Source: an uncultured Prevotella sp. (GTDB lineage: Bacteria; Bacteroidota; Bacteroidia; Bacteroidales; Bacteroidaceae). From it: DNA of 52,900 nt. The position numbers and the translations under genes were made by a program. The notes beneath the pieces were generated by a model, which did no database searches, had not been told where the DNA came from, and saw only the letters and a list, made by a program, of their open reading frames with translations. This document shows positions 9,102-18,034 of this stretch, piece after piece; the first letter of the stretch is position 1, and every line of letters begins with the position of its first letter. The stretch is taken from positions 1 to 52,900 of the forward strand of contig CALUFN010000013.1 of the NCBI GenBank assembly GCA_944319945.1, written 5' to 3'.

Positions 9102-10844
9102 TCATTTATCCATGCCTCCGTTAGTCCTTGCCATTTTCTGGTAGAGCGAAGGGGTGAGTCCGGTGGTCTTCTTGAACATGTTTACGAACGTGGCGTGCGA
9201 CCTGTAGCCTACGCTCTCGCCCACGGCCTTCACCGTAAGGTGGCCGTAGCGCGCGTCGTCGGCCAGGCGCTTGCAGGCCGTGCGGATGTGGTACTCGTTG
9301 ACGTAGTTGCTGAAATTCTTGTGATACGTGCCGTTGATCACCTGCGACACGTACTTGCTGTTAGACCCTACGAGAGCCGCGAGGCGGTCGAGCGAGAAGT
9401 CGTCTGAGCAATACTCCTCGCCGCCGTCCATCACTGCGGCTATCGCTTCGGCCAGGGCCTGCTGCTGCTCGTCGTTGAGATTGCTCGAGCTGTACTTGCG
9501 CTCCGGTCCGCCTGCGGCGGCCGGGGCTGCCTCCTCGAGCCGCTTGCGCAGCCCCTCGGCCTCGGCCTCAAGACCGGCTATGCGCTCAACGTCGGCGGAG
9601 TGGCGGCGGTTCATGTAGTCCTGACGGGTGATGAAGTCGCGGTTAAGGGCGTAAAGACCGGCGTAGCTGCTGTTGAGCTTACGGTTCTGGCGGTACAATA
9701 TCACGACGAACGCCGACACCACCATCATCGCCCCGAAGCCCAACACTATGGCCGTGCGCTGGTAGACGATGGTCTGGCGGCTGCGCTCCTGCTGCAGGCG
9801 GAGGGCGGATATCTCCTTGTCGGTCTTCTCCATCTCGTACTGGAACTGCACGTTCTTCACCGCGTCGAACTTGCGCTGGTTGAACACCGAGTCGCTCATC
9901 TCCAAGAATCTCGCCTTATACTCCAGCGCCTCGGCCCTGCGGCCCATGCCCTCGTAGATCTCGGAGGCGTCCTTGAGCGCGTCGACGAACATGTGGCTCA
10001 CGCCGTGACGGCGCGCCGTAAGCTCGCATTTTGACAGGTAATGCAGCGTAGAGTCGGCCACGCCGGCCTTGCGGAAGGCCTTGTAAAGCTCCTGGTAGGC
10101 GTAACATTCATACTGCGGAGGCAGCTTCGAGCTTACGGCGTAGGCCGCCAGGCGGCGAAACACGGCGACGGCGGAGGCATAGCTACCCTCGGCCGCCGAG
10201 ATCAGCGCACCGTTGAAGTCTACGATGAAGCGGTTCACCTTGTCGCCGCCTGCGGCCATTCCCGCCGCCACGCGCTGGTAGCGGCGCGCCTCGTCGAGGC
10301 GGCCTAAGTAGACGTATATGGCCGTAAGGTTGGTGAGCAGCTTGCGCTCGGTGTCAGGGTCGGGGTCGGCCTTACAGTGCTCGTAGGCCGTCTTGAAGTA
10401 GCGTGCGCCCTTCTCATAGTCCTGATACTGGCAGTACACGTTGCCGATGTTCTTGTAAAACCGTGCTATGCCGTAGTGCGACGCTCCGCCCTCGCACACC
10501 CTCAGGCCGGCCACGTAAAACTCAAGGGCCCTAGTATAGTCGCCCCGGCCGTAATATATGTCGCCCGCCTTGACGTGAGCCTGGGAGCAGGCGCGTCGCC
10601 CGTCTTCGGGCATGGCGTCGTCGGCACGCTCGCACACCACCATGTAAAGCACCATGGCCTCCTCGCTGCGTCCGCGTGCAAGGCTCTCGTCGCCCATCCT
10701 GACAATCTCGTCAGACCGCATGTCGGCCACCTTATTAATAAGCGTGGTGTACTTACCGTAGTCTGCCGCCACGGCCCACAGCGCGCAAACGAGCACGCAC
10801 GCCGCCGCGGCCACGGCACGCCTGCATATTTGACAAATCTTCAT
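9102..10844 (-). CDS. TPR-AraC membrane-anchored transcriptional regulator, copy 3
   Basis: 580 residues with the same architecture as the protein at 4706-6433 but clearly diverged. Residues 1-27 are a signal peptide; 55-330 are TPR-like repeats (AMVLYMVVCERADD, YKNIGNVYCQYQDYEKG); 364-385 are a transmembrane helix (IVLGFGAMMVVSAFVVILY) followed by RQNRK; 405-440 are likely coiled coil; and 485-572 are the AraC-type HTH (FSLDRLAALVGSNSKYVSQV, MFKKTTGLTPSLYQ). The segment GSNSKYVSQVIN is nearly identical in copies 2 and 3, so the recognition region is the most conserved part. Unlike copies 1 and 2 it has a complete TTTG-N20-TAnnTTTG promoter, which suggests constitutive expression. The neighbour downstream is a T9SS cargo gene. 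Confidence 0.87.
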   Translation of the reverse strand: MKICQICRRAVAAAACVLVCALWAVAADYGKYTTLINKVADMRSDEIVRMGDESLARGRSEEAMVLYMVVCERADDAMPEDGRRACSQAHVKAGDIYYGRGDYTRALEFYVAGLRVCEGGASHYGIARFYKNIGNVYCQYQDYEKGARYFKTAYEHCKADPDPDTERKLLTNLTAIYVYLGRLDEARRYQRVAAGMAAGGDKVNRFIVDFNGALISAAEGSYASAVAVFRRLAAYAVSSKLPPQYECYAYQELYKAFRKAGVADSTLHYLSKCELTARRHGVSHMFVDALKDASEIYEGMGRRAEALEYKARFLEMSDSVFNQRKFDAVKNVQFQYEMEKTDKEISALRLQQERSRQTIVYQRTAIVLGFGAMMVVSAFVVILYRQNRKLNSSYAGLYALNRDFITRQDYMNRRHSADVERIAGLEAEAEGLRKRLEEAAPAAAGGPERKYSSSNLNDEQQQALAEAIAAVMDGGEEYCSDDFSLDRLAALVGSNSKYVSQVINGTYHKNFSNYVNEYHIRTACKRLADDARYGHLTVKAVGESVGYRSHATFVNMFKKTTGLTPSLYQKMARTNGGMDK

Positions 10845-10864
10845 CCTAACTGTTTTCTATGATG

Positions 10865-10896
10865 CAAATTTAACTATTTTAAACGAGCCTTCCAAA
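10865..10896 (-). promoter_or_regulatory. Promoter of regulator copy 3
   Basis: TTTG (10893-10896), a 20-base spacer and TAAATTTG (10865-10872). The start codon is 20 bases past the -7 box, so the leader is very short. Confidence 0.78.
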
Positions 10897-10907
10897 CATT
10901 GCGCCGC

Positions 10908-11010
10908 AATATGCCACCTTTTGCCTTGTAAAAGACGGCATATCAGCGTGCAAAAGGTAGCTTATCGGCACGCAAAAGGCCGCGTTTTGCGGGGCAAAAC
11001 GCGGCCTTTT
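10908..11010. repeat. 22-base-period palindromic array, locus 3 (5 units)
   Basis: Units start at 10908, 10930, 10952, 10974 and 10996. Units 1-3 are degraded (AAAAGACGGCATATC, AAAAGGTAGCTTATC) but keep the 22-base register and the CAGCGTGC-type linker. Units 4 and 5 have changed together so that they pair over 17 bases. The array sits between the infB stop codon and the promoter of regulator copy 3. Confidence 0.82.
10974..11010 (-). terminator. Hairpin formed by array units 4 and 5, likely infB terminator
   Basis: The two units form a perfect 17-base stem with a 3-base GGG loop, 73 bases past the infB stop codon. The minus-strand stem ends in CCTTTT. No long T run follows, so termination strength is uncertain. 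Confidence 0.6.
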
Positions 11011-11082
11011 GAAATATGGGTTGTATCATACTGGCAACCAAGCAGTTGCAATCGCAGCCGCAAGTTGCCTGAATGCAGAGTG

Positions 11083-13989
11083 TCAGAGCTTCTGCTTCAC
11101 CTCGATCTCGGTGAACGTCTCGAGGATGTCGCCTACCTGGATGTCGTTGAAGTTGACGAGGCTGATACCGCACTCGAAGTTGACGCCTACCTCCTTCACG
11201 TCGTCCTTGAAGCGCTTCAGGGCGTTGATCTCGCCCGTATGGACTACGATGCCGTCGCGCACGACGCGCGCCTTGTCCGTGCGGTGCACCTTGCCCTCGC
11301 TGACGTAGGCTCCGGCCACGGTGCCGACTTTCGATATGTGGTAGACCTCGCGCACCTCAACCTGGCCGGTGACAACCTCCTTGACAACCTTGTCGAGCAT
11401 GCCTTCCATGGCCGACTTGACGTCTTCTATCGCGTCGTAGATAACCGAGTAGGTGTTTATCTCCACGCCTTCCTGCTCGGCCAGCTTGCGGGCCGCGGCC
11501 GAGGGGCGCACCTGGAAGCCCACGATGATGGCGTCTGACGCGTCGGCCAGCGACACGTCGCTCTCCGAGATCTGGCCTACGGCCTTGTAGATGACGTTCA
11601 CCTTTATCTTCTCGGTAGAGAGCTTGATGAACGAGTCGCTCAGGGCCTCGATACTTCCGTCGGTGTCGCCCTTGACTACTATGTTGAGTTCCTTGAACGA
11701 GCCGAGGGCTATGCGGTGGCTGATGTCGCTCAGCGTGAGTCGCTTCTGCGTGCGCAGGCCCTGCTCGCGCTGCAGCTGCAGGCGCTTGTTGGCTATCTCA
11801 CGGGCCTCCTGCTCGGTCTCGAGTATGTGGAACGAGTCGCCCGCCGTGGGCGCGCCGTTTAGTCCGAGGATGATGGCCGGGTCGGCCGGGCCGGCGTGTT
11901 CGATGCGCTGGTTGCGCTCGTTGAACATGGCTTTTATCTTACCGTAGTGCGTTCCGGCTATCACGATGTCGCCGACGTTGAGCGTACCGTTGCTTACGAG
12001 CACCGTCGACACGTAGCCGCGGCCCTTGTCGAGCGACGACTCTATGATGCTGCCCGTGGCCTTGCGGTTGGGGTTTGCCTTGAGGTCGAGCATCTCGGCC
12101 TCGAGCAATACTTTCTCAAGAAGCTCGTCTACGCCCAAGCCTTTCTTTGCGCTGATTTCCTGGCACTGGTACTTGCCGCCCCACTCTTCTACGAGCAGGT
12201 TCATGTTTGCCAAGTCTTCGCGTATCTTGTCGGGGTTGGCCCCGGGCTTGTCTATCTTGTTTATGGCGAACACCATTGGCACGTTGGCTGCCTGGGCGTG
12301 GGCTATGGCCTCGCGCGTGGTGGGCATCACGCTGTCGTCGGCGGCGATGATGATGATCGCGATGTCGGTAACCTGCGCTCCACGGGCGCGCATGGCGGTG
12401 AACGCCTCGTGTCCCGGGGTGTCGAGGAAGGTGATCTTGCGGCCGTCGCCCAGCGTCACGTTGTAGGCGCCTATGTGCTGGGTGATGCCTCCGGCCTCGC
12501 CGGCTATGACGTTAGACTTGCGGATGTAGTCGAGCAGCGACGTCTTTCCGTGGTCTACGTGGCCCATCACGGTGACGATCGGGGCGCGCGGCACGAGGTC
12601 GTTCTCGTCGTCGGCCTCCTCGGTTATGGCTTCAGACACTTCTGCGCTGACATACTCCGTCTTGAAGCCGAACTCCTCGGCTACGAGGTTTATAGTCTCG
12701 GCGTCGAGGCGTTGGTTTATCGATACCATGATGCCCACGCTCATGCAGGTGCCTATCACCTGGTTGACCGACACGTTCATCATGCTGGCCAGCTCGCTCA
12801 CCGTCACGAACTCGGTCAGCTTCAGCACCTTGCTCTCGGCCTTAGCCTCGGCGCGCTGCTCCTTGAGGTGCTCCTGCACGGCGTCGCGCTTCTCGCGGCG
12901 GTACTTGGCGGCCTTCTTGTTTTGGCCCTTGCTGGTCAGACGGGCGAGCGTCTCCTTAACCTGGCGTGCCACGTCCTCCTCGCTCACCTCGAGCGGCTTA
13001 TGCCCGCGCTTGCGGTTCTTCTTCTTGGCCGAGCCCTTGTCGGCGGCCTTGTCTGCGGCGGCTCCTCCACCCTGCTTTACGGCCTGGTCTATGTTTACGC
13101 GCTCCTTAGTGATGCGCGAACGCTTCTTCTTTCCGCCGTCCTGGTGTGCCTGGGCGGCCTTCTCCTCGCGCTCCTTGCGGCGTTCCTCCTTCGACTTTTT
13201 CTTCGGTCGGGTGCTTTGGTTGAGCGAGTCGAGGTCTATCTTGCCGAGCACGTTCACCTTCGGGGCGAGCTTCTTCTCGCTCTTCAGGGTGAATATCTTG
13301 CTGTCTTCGGCCGCAGCCTGTGTGTCGGCGGGCTTGGCGTTCTTCTGCTCGACGGGCTTTTCGGCGGCGCCGTCGGCCTTAGTCACGGCGGAGGCGGGCT
13401 TCGCCTTAGCCTCCGGCTGTCGTCCTGCAGCATCCTTATCCCTCGCGGGAGCGGGCTGCGCGACCGTCTTTTCCTGCTTCGGCGTGGCAGCGTCGGCAGT
13501 CTTGGGGCTCTGCTCCGCGGCTGCGTCGGCCGGCTTGCGGGCTTCCTGAGCAGCCTTCGCGGCCGCAACGTCAGAGGCATGCTGCGCCCCGGCCTGTGCC
13601 TGGCTTGCGTCCGGAGCCTTACCTGCGGCGGTCTCGGTCTTGGGCTGCTGGGCCGGCTTGGCCGCCGGCTTACGGCCCAGGCTGTCAAGGTCTATCTTGC
13701 CAAGCACGGTGTATTTCTGCGGCTGTGTCACCTTAGCGGCCTTCTGCTCCTTGCGTTCGGCCTGGCGCTTCTTCTCCTTTGGGTGCTTCTGCAGCAGCTT
13801 CTCGGCCTGGTTCCTGACCTCCTTGTCAGACTTGAACTCTTCCTTGAGAGCGTTGTACTGGCCGTCGCTGAGCTTGAAGCTGAGGTCGTCCCTGACCTCG
13901 CCCAAGTCACTTCTCTTCTTCAGGAATTCAACTGCCGTCTGCAGTCCTATGTTCAATTCACGAATTGCTTTATTTAATCTGATACTCAT
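11083..13989 (-). CDS. infB: Translation initiation factor IF-2
   Basis: 968 residues. The GTPase that places initiator tRNA on the 30S subunit and promotes subunit joining. Residues 1-50 are the IF2 N-terminal helical module ([20 protein letters not shown]). A long, low-complexity Ala/Lys/Glu-rich linker covers roughly 90-370, with two copies of a [10 protein letters not shown] motif, and a second IF2_N region lies near 395-450. The G domain has GHVDHGKT at 476-483, DTPGH at 523-527 and NKID at 577-580. The C-terminal beta-barrels and C2 domain follow and end [12 protein letters not shown]. It is the last gene of rimP-nusA-infB, separated from nusA by a 150-base hairpin repeat. Confidence 0.98.
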   Translation of the reverse strand: MSIRLNKAIRELNIGLQTAVEFLKKRSDLGEVRDDLSFKLSDGQYNALKEEFKSDKEVRNQAEKLLQKHPKEKKRQAERKEQKAAKVTQPQKYTVLGKIDLDSLGRKPAAKPAQQPKTETAAGKAPDASQAQAGAQHASDVAAAKAAQEARKPADAAAEQSPKTADAATPKQEKTVAQPAPARDKDAAGRQPEAKAKPASAVTKADGAAEKPVEQKNAKPADTQAAAEDSKIFTLKSEKKLAPKVNVLGKIDLDSLNQSTRPKKKSKEERRKEREEKAAQAHQDGGKKKRSRITKERVNIDQAVKQGGGAAADKAADKGSAKKKNRKRGHKPLEVSEEDVARQVKETLARLTSKGQNKKAAKYRREKRDAVQEHLKEQRAEAKAESKVLKLTEFVTVSELASMMNVSVNQVIGTCMSVGIMVSINQRLDAETINLVAEEFGFKTEYVSAEVSEAITEEADDENDLVPRAPIVTVMGHVDHGKTSLLDYIRKSNVIAGEAGGITQHIGAYNVTLGDGRKITFLDTPGHEAFTAMRARGAQVTDIAIIIIAADDSVMPTTREAIAHAQAANVPMVFAINKIDKPGANPDKIREDLANMNLLVEEWGGKYQCQEISAKKGLGVDELLEKVLLEAEMLDLKANPNRKATGSIIESSLDKGRGYVSTVLVSNGTLNVGDIVIAGTHYGKIKAMFNERNQRIEHAGPADPAIILGLNGAPTAGDSFHILETEQEAREIANKRLQLQREQGLRTQKRLTLSDISHRIALGSFKELNIVVKGDTDGSIEALSDSFIKLSTEKIKVNVIYKAVGQISESDVSLADASDAIIVGFQVRPSAAARKLAEQEGVEINTYSVIYDAIEDVKSAMEGMLDKVVKEVVTGQVEVREVYHISKVGTVAGAYVSEGKVHRTDKARVVRDGIVVHTGEINALKRFKDDVKEVGVNFECGISLVNFNDIQVGDILETFTEIEVKQKL

Positions 13990-14000
13990 AATCTTTTTAA

Positions 14001-14141
14001 TTAAAAGTAAAAAAGTAAAAAGGTAAAAAAGTAAAACATTGCGTTCATGTATGCTCTTGTTACTTTATTTCCTCCATGTCGTCACTACCTGTCAGTCATT
14101 TTACTTTTTTACCTTTTTTACCTTTTTACTTTTTTACTTTT
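14001..14141. repeat. Complementary arms of A/T-rich GTAAAAA repeats between nusA and infB
   Basis: The left arm (14001-14037) is built from AAAAGTAA and AAAAGGTA units. The right arm (14098-14141) carries their reverse complements over about 33 bases, with a 60-base loop. Each arm is a tandem array with a 7-9-base unit, and the arms pair. It lies inside an operon that would normally be tightly spaced. Confidence 0.75.
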
Positions 14142-15402
14142 ATTCAAACTCCGCCCTAAGCACTTTCAGCACGTTGTCGACGGTCTCTTCCTCGAGGTCG
14201 GCCTTCTCTACGAGCATCTCGCGCGGGGCGTTGAGCACCGCCTTAGCAGTGTCGAGGCCTATGCCCTTGATGGCGTCGATGATCCACTGGTCTATCTCGT
14301 CGGAGAACTCGTCGAGGTAGATGTCCTCGTCAACCTCGCTTTCGTCAAGCTCGCGGAACACGTCGATGGTGTATTCGGTAAGCATGCTGGCCAGCTTGAT
14401 GTTCATTCCGCCGCGCCCAATGGCGAGCGACACTTCCTCGGGGCGGAGGTAGACCTCGGCCTTCTTGTTATCCTCGTCTACGTTGATGCTCGATATCTTG
14501 GCGGGGCTGAGGGCGCGCTGTATGAAGAGCTTGATGTTAGAGGTGTAGTTCACCACGTCGATGTTCTCGTTGCAGAGCTCGCGCACGATGCCGTGCACGC
14601 GGCTGCCCTTCACTCCCACGCACGCGCCGACGGGGTCTATGCGGTCGTCGTAGCTCTCTACGGCTATCTTGGCCCTCTCTCCCGGCATGCGGGCTATGCG
14701 GCGTATGGTGATGAGCCCGTCGGCAATCTCGGGCACTTCGGCCTCGAGCAGGCGCTCGAGGAACATGTTGCTGGTGCGCGAGAGGATTATCTTCGGGTTG
14801 TTGTTCTCGTTGTTCACCTCCTTGATGACGGCGCGCACGGTCTCGCCCTTGCGGTAGACGTCGTGGGGTATCTGCTCCGACTTGGGCAGGATGAGCTCGT
14901 TGTTCTCGTCGTCTACGAGCAGGACCTCGCGCTTCCACACCTGGTAGACCTCGGCACTGATGACCTGGCCCACGCGGTCCTTGTACTTATTGTAAAGGCT
15001 GTCGTGCTCAAGCTCGAGTATCTTCGAGGCCAAAGTCTGGCGCAGGTTTAGTATGGCACGTCGGCCGAACTTGCTGAAGTCCACCTTCTCGCTGACCTCC
15101 TCGCCCACCTCGTAGTCTGGTTCTATCTTCAGGGCGTCGGTAAGCGAGATTTCCTTGTTCTCGTCTTTCACCTCGCCGTCGGCCACTACGATGCGGTTGC
15201 GGTATATCTCGAAGTCGCCCTTGTCAGGGTTCACGATTACGTCGAAGTTCTCGTCGCTGCCGAAAATCTTCGCTATGACGTTACGGAAGCTCTCCTCGAG
15301 CACGCTCATGAGCGTGGTACGGTCGATGTTCTTAGTATCCTTAAATTCCTTAAAGGTGTCGATCATGCTCACGGTGTCTTCACCATTCTTCTTTATTGCC
15401 AT
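14140..15402 (-). CDS. nusA: Transcription termination/antitermination factor NusA
   Basis: 420 residues. Binds RNA polymerase and nascent RNA and modulates pausing, termination and antitermination. The N-terminal RNA-polymerase-binding domain covers about 1-135 (TLMSVLEESFRNVIAKIFG), S1 about 140-210, KH1 carries GACVGVKGSRV at 259-269, KH2 carries GRGGMNIKLAS at 329-339, and a helix-hairpin-helix-like end (IKGIGLDTAKAVL) lies near 380-391. The long acidic repeats of the E. coli protein are absent, as is usual outside gammaproteobacteria. The start at 15402 adds a short lysine-rich extension before MIDTFKEF; that internal Met is an alternative start. Confidence 0.97.
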   Translation of the reverse strand: MAIKKNGEDTVSMIDTFKEFKDTKNIDRTTLMSVLEESFRNVIAKIFGSDENFDVIVNPDKGDFEIYRNRIVVADGEVKDENKEISLTDALKIEPDYEVGEEVSEKVDFSKFGRRAILNLRQTLASKILELEHDSLYNKYKDRVGQVISAEVYQVWKREVLLVDDENNELILPKSEQIPHDVYRKGETVRAVIKEVNNENNNPKIILSRTSNMFLERLLEAEVPEIADGLITIRRIARMPGERAKIAVESYDDRIDPVGACVGVKGSRVHGIVRELCNENIDVVNYTSNIKLFIQRALSPAKISSINVDEDNKKAEVYLRPEEVSLAIGRGGMNIKLASMLTEYTIDVFRELDESEVDEDIYLDEFSDEIDQWIIDAIKGIGLDTAKAVLNAPREMLVEKADLEEETVDNVLKVLRAEFE

Positions 15403-15460
15403 TATGTATAGTTTTATTATTTCTTTAGTATTGGATAAGTTAAAGGAGTCAAAAGATTTA

Positions 15461-15560
15461 TGCGGGCTTACGGCCGTAAGGTCTTACGGTCATACGGTTG
15501 TAAGGCTATGCGGTCATGCGGGCTTACGGTCGTAAGGTCGTAAGGTTATGCGGTCGCGCG
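15461..15560. repeat. Tandem 8-9-base GGT(C/T)NTAAG-like array between rimP and nusA
   Basis: About a dozen degenerate units such as GTCTTACG, GTCATACG, GTTGTAAG and GGTCGTAAG fill this stretch and include self-complementary pieces (CTTACGGCCGTAAG, CTTACGGTCGTAAG). The rest of the 216-base gap towards rimP is T-rich with a few TTTTTACTTT-like pieces. The sequence differs from the array between nusA and infB, but the style is the same. Confidence 0.65.
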
Positions 15561-15618
15561 TTTTGCTTTTTCACCTTTTTACTTTCTCGCCTTTAAACGT
15601 TTTCCTGCCTTTCCTCCT

Positions 15619-16086
15619 TTACTTGAAGCTGATGAGGTATTTGGTGTATTTCACCTCGTCCATGTTGAAAGTCTTGTCCACGTCTTCCATCACGGGGCGC
15701 TTGGCTCCCTCCTTCTTCACCTTCTCCTGCACGGTTACGGTGAAGTCGCGGCCGTCTACGGCCTTGAGCACTCCTCGGTGCTTGCGGCCCGAGGCGTCGA
15801 GCACCTCGACGTCCTTGCCCACGTAATTCATGTATTGCTGTGGCACCTTGAAGGGCTGTCCCAGTCCGGCGCTGCCCACCTCAAGCTCGTAGTCCTCCTC
15901 GTCACGGCTCAGGTGGTCTTCTATGTAGCGGCTCAGCTGCACGCAATCTTCTATCCAAACGCCGTCGGCGTGGTCGATTTCAACAACAATCCTGTCATCG
16001 GGGCTGATTTCAACGTCAACCAAAAAATACTCCTTGTCTTTCAGCCACTCTTCAACTAAATCTCTAACTACGTTTTTGTCTATCAT
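15619..16086 (-). CDS. rimP: Ribosome maturation factor RimP
   Basis: 155 residues, the usual length for the family. Needed for late 30S subunit maturation. The N-terminal alpha/beta domain shows the conserved pattern with DCVQLSRYIEDHL and ELEVGSAGLGQPFKVPQQY; the C-terminal SH3-like barrel follows (KHRGVLKAVDGRDFTVTV). It is the first gene of rimP-nusA-infB, directly behind a consensus promoter and a leader hairpin. Confidence 0.95.
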   Translation of the reverse strand: MIDKNVVRDLVEEWLKDKEYFLVDVEISPDDRIVVEIDHADGVWIEDCVQLSRYIEDHLSRDEEDYELEVGSAGLGQPFKVPQQYMNYVGKDVEVLDASGRKHRGVLKAVDGRDFTVTVQEKVKKEGAKRPVMEDVDKTFNMDEVKYTKYLISFK

Positions 16087-16106
16087 AAACGGGTAATTAA
16101 AATAAA

Positions 16107-16132
16107 ATGAGGAGCTTCTCGAAGCCCCTCAT
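16107..16132 (-). promoter_or_regulatory. Leader hairpin of the rimP-nusA-infB operon
   Basis: In the minus-strand RNA, ATGAGGGGCTTC and GAAGCTCCTCAT form a 12-pair stem with one G-U wobble and a tiny loop, followed by TTTTATTTTAATT just before the rimP start. In the plus-strand RNA the wobble would be an A-C mismatch, so the structure fits the operon transcript. It looks like an attenuator or a stabilising 5' hairpin; NusA-dependent autoregulation is an inference from E. coli. Confidence 0.6.
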
Positions 16133-16146
16133 TCCACTGAACGCTG

Positions 16147-16178
16147 CAAAAGTAACAATAAAATCGCAGCCTTGCAAA
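16147..16178 (-). promoter_or_regulatory. Promoter of rimP-nusA-infB
   Basis: TTTG (16175-16178), a 20-base spacer and TACTTTTG (16147-16154). The predicted start near 16140 gives a leader of about 55 bases that contains the hairpin at 16107-16132. Confidence 0.82.
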
Positions 16179-16427
16179 TATTTTCGGTGTTTTTGCGTAA
16201 AATGTAACGAAATAGTAAAAATGCGCCCTTTGCCCACGGCCTTATTCTGCCGCACATGCTGCCGCCTGCCGCACGGTTAAGGCCTCGTGAAGGCCGTCGG
16301 CCGCCGTAGCATGGGCACTCCGGCACAGATGCCATGATTTTCAGACGTTTCATTAACACGCTGGTTATCAACCGATTAGCATAGCACTGCATCCTTCACG
16401 GCTCTGCCTACCGCCGCTTTTGCGTAT

Positions 16428-16508
16428 CAAAGGCGGCCTTTTACCTACGTAAAGGCCGCCTAACGCCTACCGAAAGGCCGCCTCCGACTGCGGCGAAGGC
16501 GGCCTCTT
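16428..16508. repeat. 22-base-period palindromic array, locus 4 (4 clear units)
   Basis: Units start at 16428, 16450, 16472 and 16494, with a degraded one possible at 16406. Units 1 and 2 pair over 11 bases (AGGCGGCCTTT/AAAGGCCGCCT) and units 3 and 4 over 9 (AGGCCGCCT/AGGCGGCCT). The array lies in the 517-base gap between xusC and rimP. The remaining part (about 16180-16400 and 16510-16600) shows no gene or clear structure to me. Confidence 0.8.
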
Positions 16509-16603
16509 GTACGGTTTGGAACCGCGCAACGGTAAATTAATGTTAACGAATCATGGTTTAAGCAAGAGGATATTTAACTTTCATAAACATCCGTTTTTCT
16601 GTT

Positions 16604-17728
16604 TCACGAAAAACTTTTGTCCTGTATTTTTACCTTCGCACGCCGCCGTGCCGCCATGCGCCGCGCCCAAAGGTAATAGCCCGTCAGGGGCAGCGCGGCA
16701 CCGATCATGGCCGCCACGAACCACAATATCCTTGTAATCCAGCCGCCGAACGTGCCCGTATGCAGGGAGTAGACCCACCCTCGGGTCTTGCCGCCCGGGG
16801 CGGCGTCGGCATATCGGGCTACCGAGGTAATGCGGCCCGTCGACGGGTCGAACGTGTAGCGGTCGGCCGCGCGCGTGTTTCCCAGCCCTCCGAGGCTTAC
16901 CGAGGCCGTGCCGCAGCCCACGGTGATGCTTGGCGCATGCGGATTGTCGGCGCGCAGGCGGTCGTACACGGCCTGCCAGCAGGCCGCGCCGCCATCAGTA
17001 ACCGCCGCCCTCGCGCCGCCGTGAGAGCCTTTGCCGGCTGCGGCCTCAACGCCCAGCAAGGAGTAGAAGGCCTTGTTGTACCACGGGAACGACCACGTAA
17101 GTCCCGTCAACGCCATGACCAGCAGCAGCACTATGGCATACATGCCGCCGGCCACGTGAAGGCTGCGCCACAGGCGCAAGCGGCCCTGACGGAGCGTAAT
17201 CTTCAGTCCGGCGGCGAGAGCGCGGCGCGTCTTCGGCCACCACACGGCCACGCCCGACAGCAACGCAACGACGAACATAATGGTAGACACGCCCACCACT
17301 ATCTTGCCGTAAGCCGGCCGTTCCTCGGGCCTGCCCTTGTCCAACAGCCAGCGGTGGAGGCTGAACATGGCAGCGAAAAACGGCGTGCGGCCGCCACGCC
17401 CCAGCACCTCGCCCGTGTATTGGTTGACCAGCAGGTAGGCCTTGCGCGGCTTTGAGAGGCTCATGCGGTAAGGCTCGCACGGGTCGCCGCTCACGCTCAC
17501 GCCCGTAATCCTTACTCCCTCGGGCAGCTCGGCGGCGGCCTTCGCCGCGAGCACGCCCATAGGCAGCGCCCTGCCTGCCTCTCCGCCTTCTATGCGCAGG
17601 CGGTCGTCAGCCATATACGTCATCTCTTTCTCGAACACGAGCATCGCGCCCGAGAAGCATATTAGGGTGATCACCACGCCGAAAGGCACTGACAACCACA
17701 AATGTATTTTACGGAAAAAACGTTTCAT
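16604..17728 (-). CDS. PepSY-associated membrane protein (XusC-like)
   Basis: 374 residues of the PepSY_TM family: a signal-anchor helix near 12-32 (LSVPFGVVITLICFSGAML), periplasmic PepSY-like segments, further helices near 145-165 (VGVSTIMFVVALLSGVAVWW), 192-215 and 335-358, and a basic C-terminus (RRMAARRRAK). Family members act in the inner membrane, often as siderophore or haem reductases. It follows a DUF4374 lipoprotein and a TonB receptor, the same trio as XusABC of Bacteroides thetaiotaomicron, which uses foreign siderophores. The role in iron release is inferred from that context. A 306-base repeat region separates it from the lipoprotein gene. Confidence 0.85.
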   Translation of the reverse strand: MKRFFRKIHLWLSVPFGVVITLICFSGAMLVFEKEMTYMADDRLRIEGGEAGRALPMGVLAAKAAAELPEGVRITGVSVSGDPCEPYRMSLSKPRKAYLLVNQYTGEVLGRGGRTPFFAAMFSLHRWLLDKGRPEERPAYGKIVVGVSTIMFVVALLSGVAVWWPKTRRALAAGLKITLRQGRLRLWRSLHVAGGMYAIVLLLVMALTGLTWSFPWYNKAFYSLLGVEAAAGKGSHGGARAAVTDGGAACWQAVYDRLRADNPHAPSITVGCGTASVSLGGLGNTRAADRYTFDPSTGRITSVARYADAAPGGKTRGWVYSLHTGTFGGWITRILWFVAAMIGAALPLTGYYLWARRMAARRRAKVKIQDKSFS

Positions 17729-17730
17729 GT

Positions 17731-18028
17731 GTATGGGTTATGGGGAGTTACGGTTATGAGGTCATGGGGTTTTACGGTTATGAGGTTATACGGTTTTTTG
17801 GGGTTACGGTTATGGGGTTTGGGGGGTTACGGTTATTGGGATGGTAAGGTTTTGCGGTTATGCGGTCTTTTGGTTTTACGGTTTTTTGTGGATTTTATGG
17901 TCGTTAGTTTATTATTCCACGATTACTATATAATTAAAGAACCGCATAACCCAAAGACCGTAACCCACAAAAACCGTATAACCGCATAACCTTACCACCG
18001 CATAACCGTAAAACCTTATAACCTTAAA
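17731..18028. repeat. Large inverted-arm array of GGTTATGC-like repeats inside the xus-like operon
   Basis: The left arm (about 17731-17895) consists of degenerate 8-9-base units (GGTTATGGG, GGTTATGAG, GGTTTTACG, GGTTATGCG). The right arm (about 17938-18028) consists of the complementary units (ACCGCATA, ACCGTAAA). About 40 A/T-rich bases lie between them. The array fills nearly the whole gap between xusC and xusB. The same unit type occurs at 43151-43187, 44029-44184 and 51937-52027. Confidence 0.78.
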
Positions 18029-18034
18029 CAGGCA

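Noticed and set aside
11896-13977. 693-codon open frame on the plus strand opposite infB
   Set aside because: It is antisense to a clear infB gene, has low-complexity Leu/Val/Gly composition and no family signature; it results from GC-rich codon bias.
16129-16392. 87-codon frame upstream of rimP
   Set aside because: It covers the rimP promoter, has no family resemblance and no ribosome-binding context.
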